64,000 bases of DNA from Enterobacter bugandensis (GCF_900324475.1 NZ_LT992502.1:868001-932000); one strand, 5' to 3'; shown: positions 1 to 9,140, counted from the stretch's first letter. The notes: generated by a model not told the origin, from the sequence alone. Translations and numbers: made by a program.

Positions 1-1457
1 CCATTTATAACCCGTGGCGCAACCCGAAACTGGCGCTGGAGCGTCGTAACCTGGTACTGCGTCTGCTGCAACAGCAGCAGGTGATTGACCAGGAATTATA
101 CGACATGCTTAGCGCACGTCCGCTGGGCGTGCAGCCGCGCGGTGGGGTGATCTCTCCGCAGCCTGCTTTCATGCAGATGGTGCGCCAGGAGCTGCAAAGC
201 AAGCTCGGTGATAAAGTCAAAGATCTCTCCGGCGTGAAGATCTTCACAACCTTTGACTCGGTAGCCCAGGACGCTGCAGAAAAAGCGGCGGTGGAAGGGA
301 TCCCGGCGCTGAAGAAACAGCGCAAGCTGAGCGATCTGGAAACCGCGATGGTGGTGGTTGACCGTAACACCGGCGAAGTGCGCGCGATGGTGGGCGGCGC
401 AGAGCCGCAGTATGCGGGCTACAACCGTGCCATGCAGGCGCGTCGTTCGATTGGCTCTCTGGCTAAACCAGCGACCTATCTCACCGCGCTGAGCCAGCCG
501 AATTTGTATCGCCTGAACACCTGGATCGCCGATGCGCCAATCTCCCTGCGTCAGCCTAACGGCCAGGTCTGGTCACCGCAGAACGATGATAAACAGTTCA
601 GCGGCCAGGTGATGCTGGTGGACGCGTTAACCCGCTCCATGAACGTACCTACGGTTAACCTCGGTATGGCGCTGGGCCTGCCGGCCATTGTCGACACCTG
701 GCAGAAGCTGGGCGTACCGAAAGATCAGCTGCACCCTGTTCCGGCGATGATTCTGGGGGCGCTTAACCTGACGCCGATCGAAGTGGCGCAGGCGTTCCAG
801 ACCATTGCCAGCGGGGGTAACCGCGCACCGCTCTCTGCCCTGCGTTCGGTGATTGCCGAAGATGGCTCCGTGCTGTATCAGAGCTTCCCGCAGGCTGAAC
901 GTGCCGTTCCTGCGCAGGCGGCCTACATGACGCTGTGGACGATGCAGCAGGTTGTGCAGCGCGGTACCGGTCGTCAGCTGGGGGCGAAGTATCCTGGTCT
1001 GCATCTGGCGGGTAAAACCGGGACCACCAACAACAACGTCGATACCTGGTTTGCCGGTATTGATGGCCGTGAAGTGGTGATCACCTGGGTAGGTCGTGAC
1101 AACAACCAGCCGACCAAACTTTACGGGGCGAGCGGGGCGATGTCGATTTACCAGCGCTACCTGGCGAACCAGTCACCTGTGCCGCTGAACCTGGTCGCGC
1201 CGGAAGATATCGTCGATATGGGCGTGGATGGTTCCGGGAACTTTATCTGCGGCGGCGGGATGCGAACCCTCCCGGTCTGGACGACCAACCCGGACTCACT
1301 GTGCCAGCAGAGCCAGCCTGAACAGCCAACGGGCAACCCGTTCGATCAATCTTCTCAGCCGCAGCAGCCGCAGCAACAACCGGCCCAGCAGCAGAACGAG
1401 AAGAAAGACAGTGATGGCGTGGCCGGTTGGATCAAGGATATGTTTGGTGGGAATTAA
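1..1457 (+). CDS. mrcB: Penicillin-binding protein 1B, C-terminal part (5' end outside window)
   Basis: Bifunctional peptidoglycan glycosyltransferase/transpeptidase, an inner-membrane protein that builds the cell wall with its lipoprotein activator LpoB. The window opens inside the gene; the reading frame is open from base 3. The visible part covers the linker and the transpeptidase domain. All three penicillin-binding motifs are present: SLAK (bases 456-467, nucleophilic serine), SMN (636-644) and KTGT (from 1014). The protein ends in a Gln/Pro-rich tail, as in E. coli PBP1B. The glycosyltransferase domain and membrane anchor lie upstream of the window. A strong intrinsic terminator follows the stop codon. 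Identification is firm from the sequence and from the neighbouring fhu genes. Confidence 0.96.
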   Translation, partial: IYNPWRNPKLALERRNLVLRLLQQQQVIDQELYDMLSARPLGVQPRGGVISPQPAFMQMVRQELQSKLGDKVKDLSGVKIFTTFDSVAQDAAEKAAVEGIPALKKQRKLSDLETAMVVVDRNTGEVRAMVGGAEPQYAGYNRAMQARRSIGSLAKPATYLTALSQPNLYRLNTWIADAPISLRQPNGQVWSPQNDDKQFSGQVMLVDALTRSMNVPTVNLGMALGLPAIVDTWQKLGVPKDQLHPVPAMILGALNLTPIEVAQAFQTIASGGNRAPLSALRSVIAEDGSVLYQSFPQAERAVPAQAAYMTLWTMQQVVQRGTGRQLGAKYPGLHLAGKTGTTNNNVDTWFAGIDGREVVITWVGRDNNQPTKLYGASGAMSIYQRYLANQSPVPLNLVAPEDIVDMGVDGSGNFICGGGMRTLPVWTTNPDSLCQQSQPEQPTGNPFDQSSQPQQPQQQPAQQQNEKKDSDGVAGWIKDMFGGN

Positions 1458-1471
1458 TTAATTCCCTGAAT

Positions 1472-1510
1472 AAAAAGCCGCTTTAATATAAAGCGGCTTT
1501 TTTGTTTTTT
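1472..1510 (+). terminator. Intrinsic terminator of mrcB
   Basis: An A/T-flanked stem with arms AAGCCGCTTT and AAAGCGGCTT around a short TA-rich loop is followed by a T-run. It lies 15 bp after the mrcB stop codon. Confidence 0.9.
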
Positions 1511-1790
1511 ACATTCTGCAATTTTTAAAAAAATTAAATATCTAATTTAGAATTTTTAAGTCCTCATTTTTTTCATCTAAAACATGCATTTGAAATCTTC
1601 TACATGTTGCGTGACTTTATCCTCTCTGGACACAATGAAGAATAATCTGATGTAATCGCCATAAGAAATTCACTGGCTCAAAGGATATTCCTATTTAGTC
1701 AGTCATGTGTAACATGCTGGATAACATTTCGACTCAAAATATTTGTAGTGCGAATGGATGCCACAATTGTCAAATATAAGGATATTTTTC
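1511..1790. other. AT-rich intergenic region upstream of the fimbrial operon
   Basis: About 280 bp between the mrcB terminator and the first fimbrial gene, clearly richer in A and T than the flanking genes. It should hold the fimbrial promoter, but no convincing -35/-10 pair stands out. No GATC site of the Dam/Lrp phase-switch kind, no invertible repeat pair and no recombinase gene were seen. Such composition fits H-NS-type silencing, which is inference. Confidence 0.5.
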
Positions 1791-2363
1791 ATGAACAAAA
1801 AAATTGTCTCTACATTTTTAGCCGGAAGCGTTATGGCCGCGCTGTCTCTGCCTGTATTTGCATCAAACGATTCCGGTACGGTGAACTTCGCCGGAAAAAT
1901 TGTTGCCGATACCTGTGAAATTAACGTTGATGGCACAGGGACTAACGCTTCCACCGTCACTTTCGCAGATACCTATCCTTCGGATTTTGGCGCTGACGGT
2001 ACGGTTGGCACCTCAAAAGCCTTTAAGATTGAAGTGAAAAAATGTGACCCGCTGGTCGCTAAACTGAACCTCAAGTTTAGCGGCACGACAACAGACGCCG
2101 CTAACAAGCGCTTGAAGAACGATCTGACTGGCGCAGGCAATGCGACCAACGTTGGCATCATCGTTAGCAATGAGAACGGCGCTAAAGGCGATGTTGTTTT
2201 CGACGGTTCAGTACCGGATACGGGTACCGATGTGAATAACGACGCGACCGGGGCAACGGCTTCTGTCTTTAACTACACCGCGAAAGTGATTCAGGTGGGG
2301 GATACCGCGCCAACCGCGGGCCATTACTCCTCCTCTGCAACATTTGAGGTTGTCTATCGCTAA
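1791..2363 (+). CDS. Type 1-like fimbrial major subunit (pilin)
   Basis: Secreted structural pilin of a chaperone-usher fimbria, 190 aa. Residues 1-24 form a signal peptide ending in PVFA. The mature protein begins SNDSGTVNFAGKI, has two cysteines for the usual pilin disulfide (in DTCEIN and KKCDPL), and ends with the donor-strand/chaperone recognition pattern ATFEVVYR with a penultimate Tyr. The ATG at 1791 is chosen over an in-frame upstream ATG at 1758 because it gives a clean signal peptide and has AAGGAT just upstream. First gene of a four-gene operon. A terminator-like hairpin separates it from the chaperone gene and would give excess subunit. The exact fimbrial family name is not assigned. 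Confidence 0.9.
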   Translation: MNKKIVSTFLAGSVMAALSLPVFASNDSGTVNFAGKIVADTCEINVDGTGTNASTVTFADTYPSDFGADGTVGTSKAFKIEVKKCDPLVAKLNLKFSGTTTDAANKRLKNDLTGAGNATNVGIIVSNENGAKGDVVFDGSVPDTGTDVNNDATGATASVFNYTAKVIQVGDTAPTAGHYSSSATFEVVYR

Positions 2364-2371
2364 GCAATGAC

Positions 2372-2397
2372 GGGCAGCCTGAACGGCTGCCTTTTTG
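2372..2397 (+). terminator. Partial terminator between pilin and chaperone genes
   Basis: Perfect 7-bp stem GGCAGCC/GGCTGCC with a 5-nt loop, followed by five T. It sits 10 bp after the pilin stop and just before the chaperone ATG. Its likely role is attenuation, so that pilin mRNA exceeds the assembly genes. Confidence 0.75.
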
Positions 2398-2406
2398 GAA
2401 CATTGT

Positions 2407-3120
2407 ATGAAGACTTTATTTAAATTGTTATGTGGTTGTTTAATTATTTCCTGCTGTTCAGTACAGGCAAGTGTTGTTCTCGGTGGTACGCGAATTATTT
2501 ATCCATCGAATAAATCAGAAGTTCAGATAGCACTTAAAAATAAAGATCCGCATACACGTTATCTGGTGCAAAGCTGGGTCAGTTACCCCAATGATGCGAA
2601 AGCGCCATTTATTATTACTCCTCCTGTTTACAAATTGCAGGAAAATCGTCAAACCCTTTTGCACGTTATTTTTACCGGCGATAAAAAAAGCCTGCCCGCA
2701 GACCGGGAATCTCTGTTTCTGGCAAACGTTAAATCCGTATCGGCACTCTCGCCGGAGCTGAAAGAGAAAAACACGCTGCAATTTGCGATGAAAACGCGCC
2801 TGAAGCTTTTCTGGCGTCCGGCTCAGCTGAAGGAAAGCGATGCCCTGGAAGCCTACGCAAAAATCACATTCCAGCGTCAGGGCGACACGCTAATTGCAAA
2901 CAACCCGACCCCGTTTTACGTCTCGTTTGGCGAGCTTGCCGTTGGTGGGAAAAGTGTTCCGGTGAAAGAGACCAAAACCACGCCAGGCGCCATTTCAATG
3001 ATGGTGGCTCCGTTCAGTGAGCAGCGTTTCGCGTTACCGAATTCAGCAAAGGGCGCGGTGACCTGGACGGCAATCAATGATTTCGGTGGGCAAACCCCAC
3101 AGCGCAAGCAGGCTCTTTAA
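2407..3120 (+). CDS. Periplasmic fimbrial chaperone (PapD/FimC family)
   Basis: Binds unfolded pilins in the periplasm and delivers them to the usher by donor-strand complementation. 237 aa, the usual family length. Signal peptide about residues 1-21 (hydrophobic, Cys-rich, ending SVQA). The mature N-terminus SVVLGGTRIIYPSNKSEVQIALKN contains the conserved strand and the Arg used to bind the pilin C-terminus; the motif DRESLFLANV and later LKLFWRP are typical of the family. The ATG at 2407 is preferred to an in-frame TTG at 2395, which lies in the terminator T-run. Followed after 19 bp by the usher gene. Confidence 0.92.
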   Translation: MKTLFKLLCGCLIISCCSVQASVVLGGTRIIYPSNKSEVQIALKNKDPHTRYLVQSWVSYPNDAKAPFIITPPVYKLQENRQTLLHVIFTGDKKSLPADRESLFLANVKSVSALSPELKEKNTLQFAMKTRLKLFWRPAQLKESDALEAYAKITFQRQGDTLIANNPTPFYVSFGELAVGGKSVPVKETKTTPGAISMMVAPFSEQRFALPNSAKGAVTWTAINDFGGQTPQRKQAL

Positions 3121-3139
3121 ATCATCATGTTGGTATTTT

Positions 3140-5620
3140 ATGTCGTCATCTCTGCTTCACAAACAGGTACTGTACGGGATCGCGCTGACGCTGCTCGCCG
3201 CGATCCAGCCTGCCTGTGCTGATGACGAATTTAACCTGCGGATCCTTGAGCTGGATACGCCCCTCGAAAATACCTCTACATTAAAAAACTTCATTAACGA
3301 TAACGGGCTACTTGCCGGAAGCTACCTTACGACTGTTATGTGGGATCGGGATGTAGTGGATAAACGTCCCATCGCTTTCGTGCTGTCTGACGATAAACAG
3401 CGCCTGCTGCCGGAGCTGACGAAAGCGGACCTGCGCGATTACGGCGTGAAAGTCGACACGATCCCGGACTTAAAAGATCTGGATGACGGCGCTTATGTCC
3501 GCGATATCTCCCATTTCATTGAAAATGCCCGTTACGAATACAATCAGGATGACCAGACCCTGAAGCTGGTCATCCCGCAGGCGTATCGCGACCATGCTGC
3601 CGCTGGCGCGATACATCCAAAATTCTGGGATGACGGCGCGCCTGCCGCCTGGACAAGCTATCAACTCAGCGGTTCTCAGCAGCACTACAGTTCGGGCAAA
3701 ACCTCTTCGACCTGGCTTGGCCTGGAGTCGGGGATTAACCTTGGGGCGTGGCGGCTGCGGAATAACAGCACCTGGAGCGACGCTTCCGGCTGGGAGGGCA
3801 TTGCCAGCACGTTACAACGCGACATCAAAACGCTGAAAAGCCAGCTTGAGATTGGTCAGACATATACCAATGGTGAACTTTTTGACAGCGTCCAGATGAC
3901 CGGCGTGAAGCTGGAAACGGATACTTCTATGCTGCCTGTTAGTCAGCAGGGCTTTGCGCCCGTCGTGCGCGGTATTGCCAATAGCGATGCGAAAGTCACT
4001 ATCAAGCAAAACGGCTACACAATCTATCAGACAAACGTCTCGCCGGGGCCGTTTGAGATCCGCGATTTAAGCCAGGTAACATCCGGAGCCGATCTGGAAG
4101 TGACTGTCGAAGAGGCGGACGGCAGCGAACATAGCTTCATCCAGGCCAGCGCGTCGGTGCCGGTGTTACAGCGGGAAGGCGGCTTTAAGTATTCGCTGGC
4201 CGCAGGGCGCTATCGCGGTAATGAAGGTGAAGACGAACCCACCTTTGCGCAAGGCACAGCCATCTATGGTCTGCCTTACGGCGTCACGGCGTATACCGGC
4301 GCGCTGGGTTCATCACTGTATCACGCGCTGCTGCTGGGGCTCGGTGCCGATCTGGGGCATTTCGGCTCCGCCTCTGTCGACCTCACGGCCGCGCGTACCG
4401 CGTTTGATGACGGGCGTGACGATGCCAGTGGTTTATCCTGGCGGGCGCAGTATTCAAAAGATATTCCAGATACGGATACCACCATCACGCTTGCCAGCTA
4501 TCGCTACTCCACATCGGGGTTCTATACCTTTCAGGAAGCTATCGATCAGCGTGACAGCGAAATCGATGACGGCATTTATACCTACCGCAGAACTAATAAC
4601 CGCCGTAGCCGCATGCAGCTCAACCTTTCCCAGCGGGTTTCTGACTGGGGCTCGGCCTATCTCAACGGCTATCAGCAGGACTACTGGGATATGGACGGCC
4701 ATGAGCGTAGCGTCAGCGCGGGGTTCAGCTCCAGCTGGCGCGACATCACCTGGTCGATAAGTTACAACCTGACCCGCACGCCAGATGCCGATACCGACCG
4801 GCAAATGGCGTTGACGGTCAACATTCCGTTATCAAAGTGGCTGCCGAATTCCTGGGCAACCTACAGTACCAATACCTCCAGTGGCGGATTTGTCTCGCAT
4901 CAGGTTGGGCTTGGCGGTACCGCGCTGGAGGACAATAAGCTGAGCTACAACCTCCAGCAGACCTATGCCAACCAGGATACGGGTTACGGCGGCAGCCTGT
5001 CCGGGCGTTATCGCGGGGCTTCCGGTGAGGTAGGGATGGGGTACAGCTACGGTGGTAACAATCGGCAGTGGAACTACAGCGCTCAGGGGTCAATCGTTGC
5101 TCACGAGCATGGCGTGACGCTGGGTCAACCCGTACGCGACGCCTTCGCCATTGTGCACATTAAAGATGGTGATAACGTCAAAGTGCAAAACGGGCGCGGC
5201 ATCACGACGGACCGTTTTGGTAACGCGATTGTTCCTTCTCTGACGGCCTACCGGCACAACATCATCACCGTGAATACGCAGGATCGGGAAGATATTGATA
5301 TCGACGCGGCAACGCTGGATCTCGTGCCGACGAAAGGGGCGGCAGTGCCGGCCACGTTCGACGCGCGCGTGGGACGACGCGCGCTGGTGACCTTGCTCTA
5401 CGCGGGTAAGCCCGTGCCGTTTGGTGCCCTGGTGGCGCTGGACAACACCACGGCCATCGTGGGCGATGATGGGGAGGTTTACCTGACAGGGCTGTCCGGC
5501 AAAACAACGTTTAGCGTGCAGTGGGGAGAAGAGCGCGATCGGCAGTGTCACGGGACGCTGGATCTTCCCTCGCACAGCGCGGCAGGGATCGTGAAAGCCA
5601 CGGTCAACTGCCTTAACTGA
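3140..5620 (+). CDS. Outer-membrane fimbrial usher (FimD/PapC family)
   Basis: Outer-membrane pore that assembles and secretes the fimbria, 826 aa and apparently complete. Signal peptide to about QPACA (residue 27). Then come the N-terminal chaperone-binding domain (FNLRILELDTP...), the 24-strand barrel with its plug domain (region with PVVRGIANSDAKVTIKQNGYTIYQTNVSPGPF split over barrel strands), and the C-terminal domains, ending with two Cys in RQCHGTLDL and ATVNCLN. The ATG at 3140 is chosen because it starts directly before the signal peptide; the longer in-frame reading would overlap the chaperone gene. No frameshift is seen. The tip gene starts 8 bp after the stop. Confidence 0.93.
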   Translation: MSSSLLHKQVLYGIALTLLAAIQPACADDEFNLRILELDTPLENTSTLKNFINDNGLLAGSYLTTVMWDRDVVDKRPIAFVLSDDKQRLLPELTKADLRDYGVKVDTIPDLKDLDDGAYVRDISHFIENARYEYNQDDQTLKLVIPQAYRDHAAAGAIHPKFWDDGAPAAWTSYQLSGSQQHYSSGKTSSTWLGLESGINLGAWRLRNNSTWSDASGWEGIASTLQRDIKTLKSQLEIGQTYTNGELFDSVQMTGVKLETDTSMLPVSQQGFAPVVRGIANSDAKVTIKQNGYTIYQTNVSPGPFEIRDLSQVTSGADLEVTVEEADGSEHSFIQASASVPVLQREGGFKYSLAAGRYRGNEGEDEPTFAQGTAIYGLPYGVTAYTGALGSSLYHALLLGLGADLGHFGSASVDLTAARTAFDDGRDDASGLSWRAQYSKDIPDTDTTITLASYRYSTSGFYTFQEAIDQRDSEIDDGIYTYRRTNNRRSRMQLNLSQRVSDWGSAYLNGYQQDYWDMDGHERSVSAGFSSSWRDITWSISYNLTRTPDADTDRQMALTVNIPLSKWLPNSWATYSTNTSSGGFVSHQVGLGGTALEDNKLSYNLQQTYANQDTGYGGSLSGRYRGASGEVGMGYSYGGNNRQWNYSAQGSIVAHEHGVTLGQPVRDAFAIVHIKDGDNVKVQNGRGITTDRFGNAIVPSLTAYRHNIITVNTQDREDIDIDAATLDLVPTKGAAVPATFDARVGRRALVTLLYAGKPVPFGALVALDNTTAIVGDDGEVYLTGLSGKTTFSVQWGEERDRQCHGTLDLPSHSAAGIVKATVNCLN

Positions 5621-5628
5621 GGTATCTC

Positions 5629-6633
5629 ATGAACCTACGACGTATCGTTAACACATTTCTGCCACCGGTACTGCTTGTGCTGGCGGGGGCATTTTGCCAT
5701 TCAGCCCGGGCAGATTGTACCTTCAACGGCAGCGCTGACGCGGATGCCGTGGTGACGTTTCAGCTTCCCCCGGTCATTATTGTCGCCCCCGACACGCCCG
5801 TCGGCACCGTGCTTTATGACGCCAGCGTCGAGAGTAAAGCGGTGACGGTGGATTGTAGCGGTGACGCGCAAATTCGACGCGGGTATTTGTACCTCACGGA
5901 TGCGGATGCGCGCGAAGGTGTGATGAGCGGGGTTTATCAGACCAACGTGCCGGGTATTGGCATCCGTGCGGCGTCATCGACCGAACGGCTTCCCGGTTAC
6001 ACTGAACAGGATTTAGTCCGGCCCATGCAATTTCTGGGATCGATCCACGGCTCTTCGACAAGTACATCTGTATTTCGCGCCGCTGCCCAGCTGGTCGTCA
6101 CGGGCGCTATCCAGGAGGGCGATCTTGATACCTCACGGTTAACCTCAATGGATATCATGGGCAACGCGCCGATCGGTGAAATGCGCTTCTCTCCCACCAC
6201 TATTCGCATCACCACAAACACCTGTAACCTGGTCAATCGCAACATCTATGTGCCGCTGAAAACGGTCAATACCCAGGACTTTAGCGGCCAATACTCTGAC
6301 ATCCTCACGGACGGCAGCTTTAAGATTGAGATCACCGACTGCGCGGCAGGCACAAAGGTGGATTATCAGTTTACCAGCGCGGGATCAACGGGCGTCACGA
6401 ACGGCAATATTTTGGGGATCGCCTCCGGAGATTCCGCCGCTGAAGGCGTCGGCATTCAGATCCTTGACCAGAATGATACTGTACTGCAGTTCGATCGGAA
6501 CTATACGGCGATAACCGGCACGCAGGACAACGTTCCTGTCGAGATCCCACTCAAGGCTCGCTACGTCAGGACGGGGGAGATAAAAGCCGGCAAAGTCGAT
6601 TCTGTCGCGACGTTCGAGCTCTTTTACCGTTGA
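5629..6633 (+). CDS. Fimbrial tip protein, FimH-like two-domain putative adhesin
   Basis: 334 aa with a signal peptide (about residues 1-28, ending SARA). The N-terminal half (DCTFNGSADADAVVTFQLP...) has two cysteines and a beta-rich pattern expected of a receptor-binding domain. The C-terminal half resembles a pilin: two Cys (NTCNLV and ITDCAAG) and a C-terminus VATFELFYR that a chaperone could recognise. This two-domain plan and its last place in the operon point to a tip adhesin. The ligand cannot be predicted. No separate minor pilin gene is present, so this protein may be the only tip component. A small GC hairpin (6642-6657) without a good T-run follows. Confidence 0.8.
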   Translation: MNLRRIVNTFLPPVLLVLAGAFCHSARADCTFNGSADADAVVTFQLPPVIIVAPDTPVGTVLYDASVESKAVTVDCSGDAQIRRGYLYLTDADAREGVMSGVYQTNVPGIGIRAASSTERLPGYTEQDLVRPMQFLGSIHGSSTSTSVFRAAAQLVVTGAIQEGDLDTSRLTSMDIMGNAPIGEMRFSPTTIRITTNTCNLVNRNIYVPLKTVNTQDFSGQYSDILTDGSFKIEITDCAAGTKVDYQFTSAGSTGVTNGNILGIASGDSAAEGVGIQILDQNDTVLQFDRNYTAITGTQDNVPVEIPLKARYVRTGEIKAGKVDSVATFELFYR

Positions 6634-6743
6634 TTCATCCTGCCCGCTCTGGCGGGCTAAGGATCATTTCACTAACTTCGTTAACCCTCTCTTTTCATCT
6701 GGTTAATTCTTAAACCCTTAAATCTTGTAGGGCCGCTTACTGC

Positions 6744-6812
6744 TTGCTATGCAACCAGCGTTTCGCATATTATTCTGCGGTCATAATAATAATTCTCGTT
6801 TACGTTATCATT
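6744..6812 (+). promoter_or_regulatory. fhuA promoter with candidate Fur box
   Basis: TTGCTA at 6744-6749 and TATTAT at 6768-6773 are separated by 18 bp. Just downstream (about 6782-6812) lies an A/T-rich stretch beginning ATAATAATAATTCTCGTTTA and running into TTATCATT, which resembles GATAAT-type Fur repeats and the E. coli fhuA control region. Iron repression through Fur is expected. Confidence 0.55.
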
Positions 6813-6834
6813 CACTTTTCCATCAGAGATAAAC

Positions 6835-9090
6835 ATGGCGCTTTCCAATACTGCTCAGCCAATTAACACGTCGCTGCGTAAAGTCGCGGTTGTCGTAGCC
6901 ACAGCGGTTGCCGGCATGTCTGCATTTGCTCACGCTGCCGAAACCCCGAAAAAAGAAGATACTATTACCGTTACCGCTGCACCTGCTGCACAGGAGAGTG
7001 CCTGGGGACCTGCTGCGACTATCGCCGCTCGCCAATCTGCGACCGGTACCAAAACAGACACCCCAATTCAAAAGGTTCCACAGTCTATTTCTGTGGTAAC
7101 GGCCGAAGAGATGGCGCTGCATCAGCCACGTTCCGTTAAAGAAGCTCTGAGCTATACCCCGGGCGTTGCAGTAGGCACCCGTGGTGCTTCCAATACTTAC
7201 GACTACCTGGTTATTCGCGGTTTCGCGGCCGATGGCCAGAGCCAAAACAACTACCTCGACGGCATGAAAATGCAGGGGAACTTCTACAACGACGCGGTAA
7301 TTGACCCGTACATGCTGGAGCGCGCCGAAATCATGCGCGGTCCGGTTTCCGTTCTGTACGGTAAAAGCAGCCCAGGCGGCCTGCTGAATATGGTAAGTAA
7401 GCGCCCAACAACCGAGCCGCTGAAAGAGATCCAGTTTAAAGTGGGTACCGACAGCCTGTTCCAGACAGGCTTTGACTTCAGCGATGCGATCGACGATGAC
7501 GGTGTCTATTCATACCGCCTGACGGGCGTTGCGCGCTCGAACAATTCGCAGCAGGAAGATAAGGGCGAGCAGCGTTATGCCATCGCGCCATCCTTCTCCT
7601 GGCGTCCGGATGACAAAACCACCTTCACGTTCCTCTCCTACTTCCAGAACGAGCCTGAAACGGGCTACTACGGCTGGCTGCCAAAAGAGGGGACGGTTGA
7701 CCCGCTGCCAAACGGCGATCGTCTGCCGACTAACTTCAATGAAGGCGCGAAGAACAACACCTATTCCCGTAACCAGAAAATGGTGGGATACAGCTTCGAC
7801 CACGAATTCAACGATACTTTCACCGTGCGTCAGAATCTGCGCTTTGCCGAGAACAAAACCTCGCAAAACAGCGTTTACGGCTACGGCATGTGTTCCGATC
7901 CGCTCTATTCGAGTAATCCGGCATCCAGCCCTTGCGCGAGCATTCCTCAGTCACAATGGGGGCATACGCTGACTCGCCAGTATGTGATCGATGACGAGAA
8001 GCTGCAAAACTTCACCGTTGATACGCAGCTTCAGAGCAAGTTCGCGACGGGGGCTCTCGACCATACTCTGTTGACAGGCGTTGATTTCATGCGCATGCGT
8101 AATGACATTAACTCCTGGTTCGGCTATGCCGGCTCCGTTGCGCCATCCGATATTTACGATCTCGATCGTGGCGATTTCGATTTCGGTTCACACCCTGGAC
8201 CATCTGGTGCTTACCAGGTGCTGAACAAGCAGAAGCAGACCGGCGTTTACGCTCAGGATCAGATCGAATGGGATAAAGTGCTGGTGACACTGGGCGGCCG
8301 TTACGATTGGGCCGATCAGGAGTCCTACAACCGCGTATTAAATACCACCGCCAAGCGTGATGATACTCAGTTCACCTGGCGTGGCGGCGTTAACTACCTG
8401 TTCGACAACGGGGTAACTCCTTATTTCAGCTACAGCGAATCCTTTGAACCGGCTTCCCTGACCGACGCTCAAGGTAAACCATTCTCACCGTCTAAAGGCA
8501 AACAGTACGAAGCGGGCGTGAAATACGTGCCTAACGATCGTCCGATCGTGATCACCGGTGCAGTGTATCAGCTGACCAAAACCAACAACCTGATGGCTGA
8601 CCCAACTGGCTCACCCTTCTCCGTTGAAGGCGGCGAGATCCGCGCCCGTGGCGTAGAGCTGGAAGCGAAAGCGGCGCTCTCTGCCAGCGTGAACGTTGTC
8701 GGTTCTTATACCTATACCGATGCGGAATACACCACCGACACCAACTACAAAGGCAACACGCCGGCGCAGGTGCCAAAACATATGGCATCCCTGTGGGGTG
8801 ATTACACGATGTTTGACGGCCCACTGTCTGGCCTGACGCTGGGTACCGGTGTGCGTTATACCGGCTCCAGCAAAGGTGACCCGGCGAATAGCTTCACTGT
8901 TGGAAGCTATACACTGGTTGATGCACTGGTCAGATACGATCTGGCGCGTGTAGGCATGGCCGGATCAAACGTCGCGCTTCACGTGAACAACCTGTTCGAT
9001 CGTGAGTACGTTGCCAGCTGCTTCAACACCTACGGTTGCTTCTGGGGTGCTGAACGCCAGGTTGTCGCCACCGCGACCTTCCGCTTCTAA
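6835..9090 (+). CDS. fhuA: Ferrichrome outer-membrane receptor FhuA
   Basis: TonB-dependent receptor for ferric hydroxamates (ferrichrome) and, in E. coli, a receptor for phages T1, T5 and phi80 and for colicin M. 751 aa. Signal peptide ends in AHA (about residue 36). The TonB box is DTITVTA shortly after maturation. The plug domain runs to about residue 190 (QKVPQSISVVTAEEM..., MRGPVSVLYGKSSPGG), then a 22-strand barrel ending in the classical C-terminal Phe (ATATFRF). Strong match to E. coli FhuA over plug and strands; extracellular loops differ, most clearly the disulfide loop CSDPLYSSNPASSPC. First gene of fhuACDB, with a terminator before fhuC that may lower expression of the transporter genes. 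Confidence 0.97.
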   Translation: MALSNTAQPINTSLRKVAVVVATAVAGMSAFAHAAETPKKEDTITVTAAPAAQESAWGPAATIAARQSATGTKTDTPIQKVPQSISVVTAEEMALHQPRSVKEALSYTPGVAVGTRGASNTYDYLVIRGFAADGQSQNNYLDGMKMQGNFYNDAVIDPYMLERAEIMRGPVSVLYGKSSPGGLLNMVSKRPTTEPLKEIQFKVGTDSLFQTGFDFSDAIDDDGVYSYRLTGVARSNNSQQEDKGEQRYAIAPSFSWRPDDKTTFTFLSYFQNEPETGYYGWLPKEGTVDPLPNGDRLPTNFNEGAKNNTYSRNQKMVGYSFDHEFNDTFTVRQNLRFAENKTSQNSVYGYGMCSDPLYSSNPASSPCASIPQSQWGHTLTRQYVIDDEKLQNFTVDTQLQSKFATGALDHTLLTGVDFMRMRNDINSWFGYAGSVAPSDIYDLDRGDFDFGSHPGPSGAYQVLNKQKQTGVYAQDQIEWDKVLVTLGGRYDWADQESYNRVLNTTAKRDDTQFTWRGGVNYLFDNGVTPYFSYSESFEPASLTDAQGKPFSPSKGKQYEAGVKYVPNDRPIVITGAVYQLTKTNNLMADPTGSPFSVEGGEIRARGVELEAKAALSASVNVVGSYTYTDAEYTTDTNYKGNTPAQVPKHMASLWGDYTMFDGPLSGLTLGTGVRYTGSSKGDPANSFTVGSYTLVDALVRYDLARVGMAGSNVALHVNNLFDREYVASCFNTYGCFWGAERQVVATATFRF

Positions 9091-9099
9091 CCTCTTTAT

Positions 9100-9127
9100 G
9101 GGCACGGTTCGCCGTGCCCTTTTTATT
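9100..9127 (+). terminator. Terminator between fhuA and fhuC
   Basis: Perfect 8-bp stem GGGCACGG/CCGTGCCC with a TTCG tetraloop, followed by TTTTTATTT. Partial read-through would feed fhuCDB. Confidence 0.88.
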
Positions 9128-9140
9128 TAAGTTGGCTGAC

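Noticed and set aside
1511..1790. Possible phase-variable switch upstream of the fimbrial operon
   Set aside because: No inverted repeat pair, no recombinase gene and no GATC pair of the Lrp/Dam type could be found.
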